Shown: piece by piece, positions 9,114 through 16,365 of the stretch
Numbering within the stretch: the first letter of the stretch is position 1
How the letters are laid out: every line of letters begins with the position of its first letter
Assembly: GCF_013376105.1 (NCBI RefSeq)
Contig: NZ_JAAMFM010000003.1
Location: 1 to 64,000, forward strand
From: Arthrobacter wenxiniae
GTDB taxonomy: Bacteria > Actinomycetota > Actinomycetes > Actinomycetales > Micrococcaceae
Direction: 5' to 3'
Length of the DNA stretch: 64,000 nt
The notes under the pieces: model-generated
What the model was told of the DNA's origin: nothing
What the model saw: the letters and a program-made list of their open reading frames with translations, nothing else
Databases searched by the model: none
Position numbers and translations under genes: made by a program

Positions 9114-9465
9114 CGTCCGCCGGCTCCGTCCTTGTTGCCGGCATGCGGCGCCCCGAATGTCCCATCACGCGGAAGTATCCGGCGCCCAGGACCAGCAAAA
9201 TGGCGATCGTGGTGATTTGGACGGGCAGCGGGCTGCCCTTTGGCGTGCCCTGCTCCATGCCGGCCTTGGACGTTGCGGGCTGCTTTGCCTGGTAATTCTG
9301 TGCGTCAGCCTTGGGCACGGCACCGCTGCTGCCGAGGCCCGACGCGGCAACCGCGTTGGGGGAGCTGGCCAGCGCGGGACCGGCAATAAAAAGGGTCCCG
9401 AAAATAGTTGCCACGACAATGGCAACGGCCAGCACAAACTGCTGGCGTGAGAGCTGCAGCCCCAA
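9106..9465 (-). CDS. Small secreted or membrane-anchored protein of the glycan operon
   Basis: About 119 residues from the TTG at 9465. It begins with a signal-like helix (QQFVLAVAIVVATIFGTLFIAGPALA, split at the AxA site) and has a second hydrophobic segment near residues 83-100 followed by a basic tail, so the likely topology is a processed or two-helix protein with an extracytoplasmic Ser/Ala/Gln-rich middle. I recognise no family. The start at 9465 is preferred to the TTG at 9486 because AGGGGA lies just before it and because 9486 lies inside the T-tract of the hairpin at 9492-9512. It heads the run of overlapping genes down to 1142. A role in polymer export or assembly is a guess from position. 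Confidence 0.6.
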   Translation of the reverse strand: MGLQLSRQQFVLAVAIVVATIFGTLFIAGPALASSPNAVAASGLGSSGAVPKADAQNYQAKQPATSKAGMEQGTPKGSPLPVQITTIAILLVLGAGYFRVMGHSGRRMPATRTEPADVA

Positions 9466-9474
9466 AAGTTCCCC

Positions 9475-9512
9475 TAAAAATCTCAAACAAACCCGGCTGT
9501 GATGAAGCCGGG
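9475..9512 (-). terminator. Intrinsic terminator or leader attenuator before the glycan operon
   Basis: Read on the minus strand, CCCGGCT (9512-9506) and AGCCGGG (9498-9492) form a perfect 7-bp stem with a 7-nt loop, followed by a T-rich run TTTGTTTGAGATTTTT. The ribosome-binding site of the next gene begins right after the T-run. Transcription from the LCP gene would stop here, or the structure could attenuate expression of the glycan operon. Confidence 0.6.
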
Positions 9513-9597
9513 AACGGTGCGAGTGTGCGTCGGGTGGACGGAATTCGTTGCCCCACCCAATAGTCCAGACAGATTATTATCTCATACCCGGCGGGAG

Positions 9598-9812
9598 GCG
9601 CCGGGCTCCGGGTCTCGACGCGCTCGCAGAGCTCGCTGCTCGACCACCGGAACGCGCCCGCAGAGCTCGCTGCTCGACCACCGGGGCTGGGGTCTCGACG
9701 CGCGGATTTCGACAGGCTCAATCACCGGGTCTCGACGCGCGGATTTCGACAGGCTCAATCACCGGGTCTCGACGCGCTCGCAGAGCTCGCTGCTCGACCA
9801 CCGGGGCTCAAC
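9598..9812. repeat. Cluster of dispersed 'GGTCTCGACGCGCTCGC' repeats
   Basis: At least four copies or part copies of a module reading GGGTCTCGACGCGCTCGC... to ...CTCGACCACCGG, interleaved with two copies of a shorter GGATTTCGACAGGCTCAATC form. The modules are imperfectly self-complementary around AGAGCTCG. They occupy the spacer between the LCP gene stop and the small-protein gene; the last module touches the LCP stop codon. The rest of 9513-9597 is unremarkable, with an AT-rich stretch near 9565-9590 that may hold the glycan-operon promoter. Confidence 0.85.
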
Positions 9813-10845
9813 CGCCGAGGCCGGCGGATTTCAGGTATGTTCCGAGTGAATCGTCGGTGAGGGCCTTCGCAATGGCCGAGATGGCGGCGTCGTCCTTCAG
9901 CACAATCGACTGGCCGTCCGCGCTGGTGCCGGTGCCCAGCGTGGGCAGCGTGAAGGACACGACGTCCGAACCACGCACGGCGTTCAGGCTCACGGCCAGG
10001 GCACCCACCGTGGCCGCGTCCAGGCCCTTGTCCACGCTCAGGTACGGGGACACCTGGTTGACCAGCTCCGTGACCTTGACGGGGTTGGTCAGCGTGGCCG
10101 GGGTCAGCACGGTGTTCATGACGGCCTTGAGGAAGATCTGCTGGTCCTTCACCCGCTGGTAGTCGCCGTCCACAAACGCGTACCGCTCCCGCGCAAAGGC
10201 CAGGGCCTGGTCCCCGTTGAGCTTTTGCGGGCCCGCCTTGAGCGTGATGTCCGCCGTGTACGCCTTGAAGCCGATGGGCACGTTGACCTCCACCCCGCCC
10301 AGGGCGTCCGTGATGGCCTTGAAGCCCTCAAAGTCCACGATCGCCACGTGGTCGATCCTGCTCTTGAACAGCCCCTCGAGCGTCTGCACCACCAGCGGCA
10401 CCCCCCCGTACGCCATGGCCGCGTTGATCTTCGCCTGGCCGTGCCCGGGGATGTCCACCCAGGTGTCGCGCATGACCGACATCATGTAGATGTGCTTGCG
10501 GTCCGCCGGGATGTGCACCCACATCATGGTGTCCGAGCGCTGGTTGGACGGCTGGCCCTCCTCCGCCTGGGCCAGCGCCGCACCGCGGGTGTCGCTGCCC
10601 AGCAGCAGGATGTTCATGGCGTTCGACGCCGGACCCTCCGTGGGCTTGACCGGCCGCGCCGCCTCGCTGGGGAACGCCTGCCCGATTTTTTGCGTCTTGG
10701 TGTCAAAGCTGTGGGCCAGGTTGTAAACGAACAAGCCGCTGACCACGGCCGCCACCACAAAAATGGCCAGGAAGAACAGCAGCACGTTCCTGCGCGCGTT
10801 GCGTCTGCGGCGGGCCGGGACGGGCGGGGCCAAGTCTTCACTCAT
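9808..10845 (-). CDS. LytR-CpsA-Psr (LCP) family wall-glycopolymer ligase
   Basis: 345 residues: a basic cytosolic tail (PARRRRNARRN), one membrane helix at about 21-43, then an extracellular LCP domain with NILLLGSDTRG, RSDTMMWVHIP, SVMRDTWVDIPGHGQAKINAAMAYGG and the late FARERYAFVDGDYQRVKDQQ signature (Arg residues that hold the lipid pyrophosphate). LCP enzymes transfer undecaprenyl-pyrophosphate-linked polymers onto peptidoglycan. Placement beside the Wzm/Wzt-type exporter and glycosyltransferases fits attachment of that polymer to the wall. ATG 10845 (MSEDL) is chosen over the longer frame, whose extra residues are Arg/Trp-rich and unlike a real N-terminus. It is separated from the rest of the locus by a repeat cluster. 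Confidence 0.9.
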   Translation of the reverse strand: MSEDLAPPVPARRRRNARRNVLLFFLAIFVVAAVVSGLFVYNLAHSFDTKTQKIGQAFPSEAARPVKPTEGPASNAMNILLLGSDTRGAALAQAEEGQPSNQRSDTMMWVHIPADRKHIYMMSVMRDTWVDIPGHGQAKINAAMAYGGVPLVVQTLEGLFKSRIDHVAIVDFEGFKAITDALGGVEVNVPIGFKAYTADITLKAGPQKLNGDQALAFARERYAFVDGDYQRVKDQQIFLKAVMNTVLTPATLTNPVKVTELVNQVSPYLSVDKGLDAATVGALAVSLNAVRGSDVVSFTLPTLGTGTSADGQSIVLKDDAAISAIAKALTDDSLGTYLKSAGLGG

Positions 10846-11006
10846 GGCGCCATCATGCCACCGCCTTGGTGTGAATCTCCGGCAATTTCGCTGGGTGCGG
10901 CCCCATTGTTGCTGCGCCGTGACCATCGCGGGCCGGCCGGCTGCGCGGTGCTTTGCTGCGTTTTGAGGTGGGGGGCGTTCCCAGTTTCACCGGATAGGGT
11001 TGATTC

Positions 11007-11504
11007 ATGCGCTTGAAATCCCTGTCCTGGCGGTTCGCTGTGCCCTGTGCGGCGCTGTCCCTGATGGTCCTGACCGGCTGCGCGCCGTCGGTGAGCATCG
11101 CGGCCGCCCAGGATTCGAACAATCCGGCCTGCGCGCCCATGATGGTGTCCCTGCCGGACACCCTGGCCGGCGCCAAGCGCCGGACCACCACCAGCCAGGC
11201 CACCGCCGCCTGGGGCGACCCGTCCCTGGTCGTGCTGCGCTGCGGCGTGGCCGTACCGGGGCCCACCACCACCAAGTGCGTGGGCGTCAACGGCGTGGAC
11301 TGGATCATCAAGGAAGGCGAGCAGAACTGGACCATGACCACCTACGGCCGCAACCCGGCCGCCGAGGTGACCATCGATCCGAACAAGATCCCCTCCAGCT
11401 CCGTCCTGGCCGGACTCTCCAATGCCGCGGAGAAGCTGCCCAAGGAGCGCGCCTGCGTGGGGCCCAGCGACGTCGAGAACCTGCCCACGGCGAAGGCGGG
11501 CTAG
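11007..11504 (+). CDS. DUF3515-type lipoprotein
   Basis: 165 residues with a lipoprotein signal: basic start, hydrophobic run and lipobox LTGC, Cys at residue 25. The mature part has paired cysteines and the pattern VVLRCGV...PTTTKCVGVNGVDWI typical of actinobacterial DUF3515 proteins, whose function is not known to me. In related genomes this family often lies near ddl; here it is four kilobases from ddl, separated by the methyltransferase, the TauE-like gene and a toxin-antitoxin pair. It is divergent from the LCP gene (161-bp spacer) and ends in a 4-bp convergent overlap with the methyltransferase. Confidence 0.8.
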   Translation: MRLKSLSWRFAVPCAALSLMVLTGCAPSVSIAAAQDSNNPACAPMMVSLPDTLAGAKRRTTTSQATAAWGDPSLVVLRCGVAVPGPTTTKCVGVNGVDWIIKEGEQNWTMTTYGRNPAAEVTIDPNKIPSSSVLAGLSNAAEKLPKERACVGPSDVENLPTAKAG

Positions 11505-12667
11505 GGCTTCGGCGGCTTTGCCGCGAGCCGCCAGAGCGAGGTGACCTCCTGGGAGCGGGCGGCAAAGAACGGGTCGCTGCGGTCCATGGACCGCGGGTGT
11601 TTCGCCCGGGTGTCCAGCCGGTCCTTGACCGTGAGCCCGGCCTCTTCGATCCATTGGAGCAGTTCCTCGCGGGACCGCAGGCCCAGGTGCTCGGCCAGGT
11701 CGGAGAGGACCAGCCAGCCCTCTCCCCCAGGCTCCAGATGCTCCGTCAGGCCGGCGAGGAAGGCCGTGAGCATGCGGCTCTTGGGATCGTAGACGGCGTT
11801 GTCCAGCAGGGTGTGCGGCGTCCCGGGCAGCCACGGCGGGTTGCAGACCACCAGCGGCGCCCTCCCCTCCGGGAACATGTCCGTCAGTTCCGGTTCCACG
11901 CGCCCGTCCAGCCCGAGCCGCTGCAGGTTCTCCACGGCGCAGGCAATGGCCCGCGGCTCGCTGTCCGTGGCGACGACCCTTGTGACGCCGCGCCGGGCCA
12001 GGATGGCGGCCAGCACGCCGGTGCCCGTGCCGATGTCGAACGCCAGCTCCGTTGAGGGCAGGGGGGCCCGCGCCACGAGGTCCAGGTACTCGCTGCGGAT
12101 GGGCGCAAACGTCCCGTAGTGCGGATAAATGACGGCCTCCAGCGCGTCGACATACAGCCCGTTCCTGCGCCATTCCCAGGCGCCGATGGCACCGAGCACG
12201 TCCTGCAGCGGCGCCACCTCCGCCTCCGTCACCGGCCCGGCGGCGGCCAGCCAGGCCTCCTTGACGTCCGGGGCCCGGCGCAGGGCAACGGCCGGGCCGG
12301 GCTCCAGCGGAACCAGCAGCAGGCCCAGCACCCGGGCGCGCTGGGAGCGGGCCTGGCGGTAGCGGTAAAACGCCTCGGCGACGGTGCCGCCGTCGTGCTT
12401 CTTCCCCTTCGTGGTGCCGTCCGGCAGCCTTCGCGCAATGGCGGAGAGGAGCTGGCGGGCGTTGTGGTAGTCGCCGGTCCACAGCAGGGCGGTGCCCCGG
12501 GCGGCGAGGCGGTAGGCGTCGTCGGCCGTCAGGGAGTCGTCAACGGCCACCACGTTCCTGGGCGCCCGGGCCCCGCTGGCGGAATGCCACAGGGCCGTGC
12601 GGTCCACGCCGTCCTGCGTCCACGTGACGGTTCCGTGTGGCTCGGGCGGCGTCTGATCGGGGGTCAT
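11501..12667 (-). CDS. Class I SAM-dependent methyltransferase with NPPW motif
   Basis: 388 residues. The C-terminal half is a Rossmann methyltransferase with the SAM-binding DIGTGTGVLA at 211-220, an acidic residue after the second strand (TDSEP) and NPPW at 276-279, the (N/D)PPY-like motif of N-methyltransferases acting on glutamine amide, adenine or rRNA bases. The first ~170 residues are a separate domain without a named match. A similar overall plan is seen in rRNA/protein N-methyltransferases of actinobacteria, so an rRNA or release-factor target is possible but not shown. AGGAG lies four bases before the ATG. Confidence 0.75.
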   Translation of the reverse strand: MTPDQTPPEPHGTVTWTQDGVDRTALWHSASGARAPRNVVAVDDSLTADDAYRLAARGTALLWTGDYHNARQLLSAIARRLPDGTTKGKKHDGGTVAEAFYRYRQARSQRARVLGLLLVPLEPGPAVALRRAPDVKEAWLAAAGPVTEAEVAPLQDVLGAIGAWEWRRNGLYVDALEAVIYPHYGTFAPIRSEYLDLVARAPLPSTELAFDIGTGTGVLAAILARRGVTRVVATDSEPRAIACAVENLQRLGLDGRVEPELTDMFPEGRAPLVVCNPPWLPGTPHTLLDNAVYDPKSRMLTAFLAGLTEHLEPGGEGWLVLSDLAEHLGLRSREELLQWIEEAGLTVKDRLDTRAKHPRSMDRSDPFFAARSQEVTSLWRLAAKPPKP

Positions 12668-12680
12668 GGTGCTCCTGGGT

Positions 12681-12755
12681 TGGGGTCTCGACGCTCGGCC
12701 AGAGGGGTTTCGATGTCAGGCTTGACCAGCGGGGTTTCGATGTCAGGCTTGACCA
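12681..12755. repeat. Degenerate copy of the TCTCGAC/TTTCGA repeat with a 25-bp duplication
   Basis: A partial GGTCTCGACGCTCGGCCAG module is followed by two 25-bp direct copies (12704-12728 and 12731-12755) that begin GGGGTTTCGATGTCAGG and end TTGACCA, separated by two bases. They lie just upstream of the methyltransferase start and are a variant of the dispersed repeat family seen at 9598, 14298, 15064 and 59745. Confidence 0.75.
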
Positions 12756-13524
12756 TGGACGGCCAGTCCTCAAGTCTAGACGTTCGCGGTTGCGGCATTG
12801 GAGCCTGCAAGGCGATGCGGTTCTTCTGCAGAAACCCTGCAATCCTGGCAAAACCTGCGAATCATGGATCGACCAAGGGTTACGACACGGCCTCCGGGCA
12901 TGATCAAAGGAACCGACCATGAGAGCCGGGCCCGCCCGCACGCAGCTTCGGCGCGACGTTGCCACGTACCTGGGAATTTCCGTTGACACGGTGGCCCGCT
13001 TCGGAAGGAAAACCGCCCACCGCAGATCTGAGGATCGGAACCAGCGTGGACAAGACCGCATTGCTTCACAGCAGCGTGGAAGTCCTCCGCCCGCTCCCGG
13101 CTCCGCAACGGGCCAGCCTCGGCCGTCGGGTCGGCGCCCGGTACGCCCGTGTTCCGCACCCTGACAATCTGGAAAGGTGTGTCCTGCCGAAATCCGTATC
13201 CCTCATTCGCAAGCTGGCCGGGAACTTCTCCGGGGGCGCCGCAAGTGATCCCGAGACCTGCCTGATCGGTGCCGCGGAGGGCTGGCACCTCGGCGGGAAC
13301 GACAAACGGGTTGTCTTCATCCCCATGATCTCTGGAGCCTCGGCCAAGGCCGCCGGTCTTTGGGACGGCGCCGGTGCAACATTTCAGACAGGTACCTTGG
13401 CATCAGCCGAAAAGACCCTGTCGATCCACTCGAGGCCTCCGCCTGCCCCTGAACGATCCTGCCGAAATAACGTCCCCGACGTGCCTTCGGCCACCGGGGC
13501 CTCTGACCCATTCCTTCCACACAG
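12756..13524. other. Gene-poor spacer, possible decayed gene
   Basis: No frame in this 770-bp stretch gives a recognisable protein. Short pieces look protein-like in different plus-strand frames (a helix-turn-helix-like TYLGISVDTVARFGRKT near 12965, and a segment LIRKLAGNFSGG...GNDKRVVFIPMISGASAKAAGLWDG near 13200-13370), as expected for a frameshifted remnant of a gene or mobile element. Codon-position GC bias is not consistent along any one frame. I cannot name a parent family. Confidence 0.35.
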
Positions 13525-14262
13525 TCACAGGAGCGCTGCGGCACCGCGGACCATGGCTGCCGCCCCGCCGGCAAAGGCGAGGATGACGACCAGGAGGCGA
13601 CCGGCGTCGTGCGTGACATGCTTGGCGGCCCACTCCCCCGCCACCAGGCCCAGCACCATCGCCAGGCATACCGCGATCCAGGCCCAGGCCGGCAGGTCCG
13701 GAAAGGATGCCGGGTTGGTGACGGCCTTGGCCGAAATCGAGGCCAGCGAGGTGACCATGAAGTATGGCTGCATGGTGGCGGCAAAGCCCTTTTGCCCCCA
13801 CCGCGTGGCAACGGCGTAGACGCTCATGGCGGGGCCGCCAACGCCTGCCAAAACGCTCATGCCCCCGCTGGCGGCACCCGCCGCGAACATGGTCCCCGCG
13901 CCCGGGTCGCCCGGCCGCGGCCTGGCGAACAGCGTGATGGACAGCCCGGCGATGATGAGTGCGCCAATGCCGACGTCAAGCCAGGCGGCGGGGGCAACTT
14001 TCAGCAGGAGGGCGCCGGGGATGACGCCCACCAGCGCCGCAAGCGCAAGTCCGGCAAACTTCCGCCACTCAATGTCTGCCACCACGCGGCCCAGGATCAA
14101 GGCCGACGCCGTGGCGCCGCAGATGTTGGCGGTGACCACGCCGCTGACGGGGCCCAGCAACAGGACCATGAACGGGGCCGACACCAGCGCAAATCCCATG
14201 CCCGTCAGCCGCTGCAGGGACGCGCCCACAAGGATCGCAAGCAGGAGGAGTGCAATCAGCAT
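13525..14262 (-). CDS. TauE/SafE-family membrane permease (sulfite/organosulfonate-type exporter)
   Basis: 245 residues with about eight hydrophobic segments and an internal duplication. The first half has QRLTGMGFALVSAPFMVLLLGP and the second half ASGGMSVLAGVGGPAMSVYA, the paired Gly-rich motifs of the TauE/SafE (DUF81) family. Members move sulfite, sulfoacetate or related anions; the substrate here is unknown. The ATG at 14262 gives a first helix (MLIALLLLAILVGA) directly at the N-terminus; the open frame further upstream runs through the repeat module and is not coding. No sulfur-metabolism neighbours are present. Confidence 0.85.
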   Translation of the reverse strand: MLIALLLLAILVGASLQRLTGMGFALVSAPFMVLLLGPVSGVVTANICGATASALILGRVVADIEWRKFAGLALAALVGVIPGALLLKVAPAAWLDVGIGALIIAGLSITLFARPRPGDPGAGTMFAAGAASGGMSVLAGVGGPAMSVYAVATRWGQKGFAATMQPYFMVTSLASISAKAVTNPASFPDLPAWAWIAVCLAMVLGLVAGEWAAKHVTHDAGRLLVVILAFAGGAAAMVRGAAALL

Positions 14263-14297
14263 GGCGGGCTTCCTGGATAGTTGGGCTGTGGGTTGCT

Positions 14298-14364
14298 GGG
14301 TCTCGACGCGCTCGCAGAGCTCGCTGCTCGACCACCGGGGGGTTTCGACAGACTCGACCGGCGG
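14298..14364. repeat. Dispersed 'GGTCTCGACGCGCTCGC' repeat, one full copy plus a short form
   Basis: One full GGGTCTCGACGCGCTCGC...CTCGACCACCGG module followed by GGTTTCGACAGACTCGACCG. It lies in the spacer between the TauE-like gene start and the toxin-antitoxin operon. Confidence 0.8.
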
Positions 14365-14559
14365 ATCAGCCCCTGCCGCCGTAGATGGCGGGCACCGCCC
14401 AAGTTTAGACGATGTGAGGTGTTGAGCCCCAGCGCTACCCATTACCAGGCGCGCGGGTCCGAGGCTGCGTTTGAAGTGTTCAACGTTCCCGCCCACTGGA
14501 ACCCATGACTGCTCGGGCGTAGCATAGTGAATACATGTAATCTTTGTGAAGGAGGGGCC

Positions 14560-14787
14560 ATGCCTACTTCGGTTCGTCTACCCCCGGAAACTGAAAAGCG
14601 CCTCGACCGGTTAGCCGCTTCCACGGGCCGGACCAAGGCGTTCTACGTTCGAGAACTCATCGTCTCCGGCCTCGACCGTCTGGAATGGGAATACTCCGTT
14701 GCGCAGAACGCGCACGACATTCGTGCTGGCCGCAGGCGGACCATCCCCAGTGACGAGGTAAGGCGCACTCTTGGCTTGGAAGGTTGA
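14560..14787 (+). CDS. RelB-type ribbon-helix-helix antitoxin
   Basis: 75 residues from the ATG at 14560, which has GGAGG seven bases upstream. The N-terminal strand-helix-helix MPTSVRLPPETEKRLDRLAASTGRTKAFYVRELI fits the ribbon-helix-helix DNA-binding fold of RelB/ParD-type antitoxins, and the C-terminal half would be the toxin-wrapping tail. The protein should neutralise the toxin encoded by the next gene and repress the operon promoter upstream. The toxin gene begins inside its last codons. The longer frame from 14527 adds residues that overlap the ribosome-binding site and is rejected. Confidence 0.88.
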   Translation: MPTSVRLPPETEKRLDRLAASTGRTKAFYVRELIVSGLDRLEWEYSVAQNAHDIRAGRRRTIPSDEVRRTLGLEG

Positions 14788-15034
14788 GTACGACCCGGAC
14801 GCGGTGAAGGCCCTCAAACGACTCGACAAAACTGTCGCCCGACGTATTGTGGACTACCTCGATGAAGTTGCTGCCCTCGAAGATCCACGCTCGCGCGCCA
14901 AAGCACTCACCGGATCCTTTGGCGGCCTGTGGCGTTACAGGGTTGGCGATTACCGCATCATCTGCGACGTGATCAGCGAGGAGCTCGTCATCGTTGCCCT
15001 CGACCTCGGCCACCGCTCAAAAATCTACCTGTGA
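14771..15034 (+). CDS. RelE/ParE-superfamily toxin
   Basis: 87 residues, TTG start overlapping the antitoxin gene by 17 nt, so its translation is coupled and probably weak, as usual for toxins. The fold signature is VEYDPDAVKALKRLDKTVARRIVDYL followed by LWRYRVGDYRIICDV and a closing strand-Arg segment (LDLGHRSKIYL). The basic/aromatic set (R in WRYRVGDYRI, terminal R and Y) is that of RelE mRNA interferases, which cut mRNA in the ribosomal A site. ParE-type gyrase inhibition cannot be excluded by sequence alone, but the RelE-like C-terminal Arg-x-x-x-Tyr favours RNase activity. Confidence 0.88.
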   Translation: MAWKVEYDPDAVKALKRLDKTVARRIVDYLDEVAALEDPRSRAKALTGSFGGLWRYRVGDYRIICDVISEELVIVALDLGHRSKIYL

Positions 15035-15063
15035 CGGAGGATTTGTCCGGGTAGCTTGGCTCT

Positions 15064-15206
15064 GGGTCTCGACGCGCTCGACCGGCGGGGCCTGGGTCTC
15101 GACGCGCTCGCAGAACTCGCTGCTCGACCAGCGGGCTGACCCTGGGTCTCGACGCGCTCGCAGAGCTCGCTGCTCGACCACCGGGGGCTCGCTGCTCGAC
15201 CACCGC
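15064..15206. repeat. Three to four copies of the dispersed 'GGTCTCGACGCGCTCGC' repeat
   Basis: A short form (GGGTCTCGACGCGCTCGACCGGCGGG), two full modules and a terminal half module fill the spacer between the convergent stops of the RelE-like toxin and ddl. One module has a base change (CAGAACTCG for CAGAGCTCG). Confidence 0.85.
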
Positions 15207-15213
15207 TAGTCAA

Positions 15214-16362
15214 TCAGCGCAGGCCGGTCTTTCTGGTCAGCGCCAGCTGGATTAGCTCGTCGATCAGGTCAGGGTAGGACAGCCCGGAGGCGGCCCACAT
15301 CTGCGGGTACATGGAGCTCGGCGTGAAGCCGGGCATCGTGTTGATCTCGTTGATGACCAGCTCGCCGGCGGCCGTGTAGAAGAAGTCCACGCGGGAGAGG
15401 CCCTCGGCCCCCACGGCATCGAACGCCGCCGCGGCCTGCTCCTGGACGCGGGCGATGTCCGCCGCCGGCATGTCCGCCGGGCAGCTGAGGTTCACGGCAC
15501 CGCCCTGGACGTACTTGGCCTCGAAGTCGTAGAACTGGTGGTGCGCGCCGTCCACCATGGCGATCTCGCCCGGCAGCGAGACGCGCGGGGCGTCGCTCCC
15601 CCGGCCCTCCAGCACGGCGATCTCAATCTCCCGGCCCACGATCCCGGCCTCGATGACCAGCTTGAGGTCGTGTTCCCGTGCGGCAAGGATCGCGGCGTCC
15701 AGGCCGTCCAGGGAATCGACCTTGGAGATGCCCATGGAGGAGCCGGCGCGGGCGGGCTTGACGAAAACGGGGAAGCCCAGCGCGGCCACACGCTCCCGCA
15801 CCCGCTCCGGGTGGACGGTCCAGTCCCTGTCCGTCACGGCCACGTACGGGCCCACCGTGAGCCCGGCCGCCTCGAACACGACCTTCATGAAGTGCTTGTC
15901 CATGCCGATCGCGGAGGCCAGCACGCCGGCACCCACGTACCGGGTGTCGGAAAGTTCCAGCAGCCCCTGGACGGTGCCGTCCTCGCCCCACGGCCCGTGC
16001 AGCAGCGGGAACACCACATCCACCGACCCCAGCTCCTGCGGCACGCTTGACGGCTCGGTCACCACCAGCTGGTGGTCCCCGCCCAGGTGGGCCAGCGAAA
16101 CAGACTTGTCCCCGGCCACCACCTCAGGCAAGGTGCCCGCGGTCAGGGACCAGCCGGCGACCTCATTCCCGGCCAGCACCCACTGGCCGTTCTTCGCAAT
16201 GCCGACGGGGACGACGTCGTACTTGGTCCTGTCAATGGCACCCATCACCCCCGCCGCCGTGACGCAGCTGACGGCGTGCTCGCTGGAGCGCCCGCCAAAC
16301 AGGATGGCCACCCGGATGCGGCCGGGCGCAGCTGTGGAGGGACGTTGTGCTTGAGTGCTCAC
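15214..16362 (-). CDS. ddl: D-alanine--D-alanine ligase
   Basis: 382 residues, GTG start. ATP-grasp enzyme that joins two D-Ala using ATP to form the peptidoglycan terminal dipeptide. Family signs are the N-terminal VAILFGGRSSEHAVSCVTA, PLLHGPWGEDGTVQGLLEL, FVKPARAGSSMGISKV, and the C-terminal metal-binding VINEINTMPGFTPSSMYP. It is the last gene of murA-plsC-gpsA-ddl, starting four bases after the gpsA stop. It ends against the repeat block that separates it from the toxin-antitoxin pair. Nothing in the active-site loop suggests the D-Lac variant of vancomycin-resistant strains, though this cannot be judged firmly by eye. Confidence 0.95.
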   Translation of the reverse strand: MSTQAQRPSTAAPGRIRVAILFGGRSSEHAVSCVTAAGVMGAIDRTKYDVVPVGIAKNGQWVLAGNEVAGWSLTAGTLPEVVAGDKSVSLAHLGGDHQLVVTEPSSVPQELGSVDVVFPLLHGPWGEDGTVQGLLELSDTRYVGAGVLASAIGMDKHFMKVVFEAAGLTVGPYVAVTDRDWTVHPERVRERVAALGFPVFVKPARAGSSMGISKVDSLDGLDAAILAAREHDLKLVIEAGIVGREIEIAVLEGRGSDAPRVSLPGEIAMVDGAHHQFYDFEAKYVQGGAVNLSCPADMPAADIARVQEQAAAAFDAVGAEGLSRVDFFYTAAGELVINEINTMPGFTPSSMYPQMWAASGLSYPDLIDELIQLALTRKTGLR

Positions 16363-16365
16363 GCG

